From contig JAGUVE010000087.1 of NCBI GenBank assembly GCA_020063075.1, positions 1-23,669 on the forward strand: DNA of 23,669 nucleotides, written 5' to 3'. Below are positions 21,727 through 23,669 of the stretch, in pieces. Source of the stretch: Parcubacteria group bacterium (GTDB lineage: Bacteria; Patescibacteriota; Minisyncoccia; Minisyncoccales; JAGUVE01). Below the pieces are notes generated by a model. That model ran no database searches and had not been told where the DNA came from. It was given only the letters and a program-made list of their open reading frames with translations. Made by a program: the position numbers and the translations under genes. The stretch's first letter is position 1. The number at the start of each line of letters is the position of its first letter.

Positions 21727-21771
21727 TCTTTTACGAACATAGTGAAAAATTTCAGTTTCCGATACAAAAAA

Positions 21772-23669
21772 ATGAGGTTGCCGAATTTTACAATATCAAA
21801 ATATCGTATGCCTTCAAAAACACAGTGGAGGCAGTTTTTTAAAGTTCTGGACAAAAAAGAAAAAATTATTTTTTTAGTTTTCTTTGTTTCCTCCATTGTT
21901 TCAGGCGCCTTTCTCTCGGTTAATTTCTATTTCGAAAATACCGAAATTAGGCCTGCTCTTGGCGGAAAATTCATCGAGGGGGTAATTGGTTATCCCAGAT
22001 TTATTAATCCGATTTATTCCGAAACCTCCGATGTTGACAGAGACCTGGTTGAACTCATCTTCTCGGGTTTAATGAAATATGGAGAAAACGGGCAAGTTGT
22101 CACCGATTTAGCCGGGGATTATAAAATTCTCGAACAGGGAAGGATTTATGAATTCAAGCTCAGGGACGATATCTTTTGGCATGACGGAAAGAAATTGAGC
22201 AGCGACGACGTGATTTTCACCATTAAAATAATCCAAAATCCGGAAATAAAAAGCCCACTTTTGCCAAATTGGCTGGGGGTTGAAGTTGAAAAAATAGATG
22301 AATTGGGAGTAAGATTCAAATTAAAAGAGCCCTATTCGGCTTTTCCAGAAAGGGCAACGGTCAAAATCATACCCGAACATGTCTGGAAAGACGTTTTGCC
22401 CAAGAACTTTCCTTTGGTCCTCTTTAATTTAAAGCCGATTGGGACGGGCCCTTATCAGTTTAAGGATTTATACAGAGATGAAAAAGGGGAAATATCGTCT
22501 TTGGGGTTGACCCTGAATAAAAAATATTTCGGCAAAATTCCGAAAATTTCTCAATTTTTCTTTAAATTTTTTAATTCAGAAGAAAAATTGGTTGAAGCCG
22601 CTAATTTGGGCGAGGTCAACGGCCTAAACAGCGCTCAATTTATCGCAAGCCCTAAATTTCAAGAATACCGCTTTCTCTTGCCGAGATATTTTGCAGTTTT
22701 TTTTAACCCTAAAAATTCAAAGGTATTGGCTGAAAAAGGAGTACGTGAGGCGTTGAATTATGGAACCGATAAAAATGAACTCTTAGAAAAGGCCTTGAAT
22801 AATCGAGGCCAAATTGTCAATTCTCCCTTGCTGCCTGAAATTTATGAATTAAAATTTCCCTCAAAAATTTATGAATTTGACTTGCAGAAAGCAAAGGAAA
22901 TTCTGGACAAAGCGGGTTTCGTTGAAAAAAACGGAAAACGGTTAAAAAGCATCAAAAAGACCCCCGCCTTTCAGTTTAAAATTAATTTGAAACAGGGTTC
23001 GGAAGGAAAGGAAGTTGAAGAGCTGCAAAAATGTTTAGCTCAGGATAAAGAAGTTTACCCTCTGGGAAAAATTGACGGCCGTTTTGACGCTACGACAGAT
23101 AGGGCGGTGAGCAGATTTCAAGAAAAATATAATATCGCGGGAGAAAAAGGGAAGGTTTTAGAAAAGACGCGGAAAAAACTGAATGAAGTTTGTTTTAGCG
23201 CTGAAGAAGAAATAATACCCTTAAGGTTTTCTTTGTTTACCGTAAAACAGCAGTGGCTCAGGGAGACTGCTTTCCTCTTAAAAAAACAGTGGGAAAATTT
23301 GGGGGCGGAGGTTGAAGTTAAAACCTTGGACATCAAGGATTTAGAGGGAAACATTATAAAATCTAGAAATTATGAAGCGCTTTTATTTGGAGAGGTTTTG
23401 GGCCAAATCCCCGACCCCTTCCCCTTTTGGCATTCTTCTCAAAGAGAATTTGGTTTAAATTTATCTGATTACAAAAATCAAAAAGCTGACGAATTGTTGG
23501 AGCTGGGCCGAACTGAATTATCTCCCGAAGTTAGGTCCCAAAAATACGAAGAATTGCAGGAAGTCATCATTGAAGACGCTCCGGCTCTCTTTTTGTACAA
23601 CCCGGATTATCTTTATTTCGCGGCTTCAGATATAAAGGGGCTGAGGGGTGGCTTGATTGCCGACACTTC
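21772..23669 (+). CDS. Anchored peptide-binding (SBP_bac_5) protein with embedded peptidoglycan-binding domain, 3' end outside window
   Basis: The frame runs off the window end (633 codons visible). After a basic lead and one membrane helix (about residues 31-54, no lipobox cysteine), the body matches oligopeptide/nickel ABC substrate-binding proteins: GLMKYGENGQVVTDLAGDY, FKLRDDIFWHDGKKLSSDDV, IGTGPYQFKD and VREALNYGTDKNEL, each a family block. At about residues 404-475 (22984-23196) lies a peptidoglycan-binding domain (LKQGSEGKEVEELQKCLAQ ... GRFDATTDRAVSRFQEKY), inserted before the last part of the binding fold. It would hold the receptor against the cell wall or sense wall peptides. An in-frame GTG at 21742 (15 nt after secG) is an alternative start adding ten residues; ATG 21808 is a third. 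Confidence 0.9.
   Translation, partial: MRLPNFTISKYRMPSKTQWRQFFKVLDKKEKIIFLVFFVSSIVSGAFLSVNFYFENTEIRPALGGKFIEGVIGYPRFINPIYSETSDVDRDLVELIFSGLMKYGENGQVVTDLAGDYKILEQGRIYEFKLRDDIFWHDGKKLSSDDVIFTIKIIQNPEIKSPLLPNWLGVEVEKIDELGVRFKLKEPYSAFPERATVKIIPEHVWKDVLPKNFPLVLFNLKPIGTGPYQFKDLYRDEKGEISSLGLTLNKKYFGKIPKISQFFFKFFNSEEKLVEAANLGEVNGLNSAQFIASPKFQEYRFLLPRYFAVFFNPKNSKVLAEKGVREALNYGTDKNELLEKALNNRGQIVNSPLLPEIYELKFPSKIYEFDLQKAKEILDKAGFVEKNGKRLKSIKKTPAFQFKINLKQGSEGKEVEELQKCLAQDKEVYPLGKIDGRFDATTDRAVSRFQEKYNIAGEKGKVLEKTRKKLNEVCFSAEEEIIPLRFSLFTVKQQWLRETAFLLKKQWENLGAEVEVKTLDIKDLEGNIIKSRNYEALLFGEVLGQIPDPFPFWHSSQREFGLNLSDYKNQKADELLELGRTELSPEVRSQKYEELQEVIIEDAPALFLYNPDYLYFAASDIKGLRGGLIADT

Noticed and set aside
1..23669. 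tRNA, rRNA or CRISPR array
   Set aside because: No cloverleaf with a GTTCGA-type arm and CCA end, no rRNA segments, and no regularly spaced repeat-spacer pattern were seen on either strand by eye.

Overview
The window looks like a fragment of a Patescibacteria (Candidate Phyla Radiation) genome, most likely Parcubacteria-like. The reasons are the AT-rich, homopolymer-rich DNA, very tight or overlapping genes, few Shine-Dalgarno sites, standard stop usage (TGA ends ftsA, secG and others, so it is not recoded), and the gene types. Those include a membrane-anchored HtrA, cysteine-rich anchored surface proteins, ComEC without a nuclease/lactamase tail, AbiEii-like nucleotidyltransferases, and a CofE-like ligase beside malic enzyme. 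Lineage is an inference; there is no rRNA or tRNA in the window.

Layout. 1-2176 (+): the C-terminal two-thirds of ClpB, then an HtrA-like protein that has lost its catalytic triad. It converges, one base apart, on a long minus-strand block. 2178-10081 (-), read from high to low coordinates: ComEC, a GT28/MGDG-synthase-like glycosyltransferase, an EamA-type transporter, a two-domain glycoside hydrolase, a GT2 glycosyltransferase and an intact HtrA protease. This is an envelope/surface-glycan and DNA-uptake block. 10156-13660 (-): YbeY, FtsA, FtsZ and a HAD hydrolase, i.e. cell division. 13672-16698 (-): accessory DNA with two diverged copies of a small-protein plus nucleotidyltransferase module. 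Both carry a shared upstream box and a shared 25-bp downstream sequence, and between them lies a cysteine-rich anchored protein. 16741-18619 (-): CofE-like ligase and malic enzyme. 18707-23669 (+): small membrane protein, PH-domain membrane protein, anchored metzincin-like protease, a 331-nt stretch of nested palindromes, a PF04020-type membrane protein, SecG, and a truncated peptide-binding protein carrying a peptidoglycan-binding domain.

The signal I think most deserves a second look is a set of small palindromic insertions, many bounded by short direct repeats that look like target-site duplications. One sits in frame inside clpB (TAAA, adds 22 residues), one in frame at the start of the HAD gene (GCAAT, adds 24 codons), one at the 3' end of the PH-domain gene (TTTA, supplies its stop), and one exactly at the start codon of the PF04020 gene (TGAA, turns ATG into GTG). 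Removing the element plus one repeat copy restores a sensible gene in each case. This resembles, in behaviour, the protein-inserting palindromic elements of Rickettsia, but the sequences here are different.

Other unusual points are a tail-less FtsZ with Ser in place of the catalytic Asp of the T7 loop, and a HAD gene whose start can be reached only by a frame change at an A10 run. There are also a paired protease and pseudoprotease, a glycosidase fusion lacking the usual NagZ Asp-His dyad, and a leaderless promoter.
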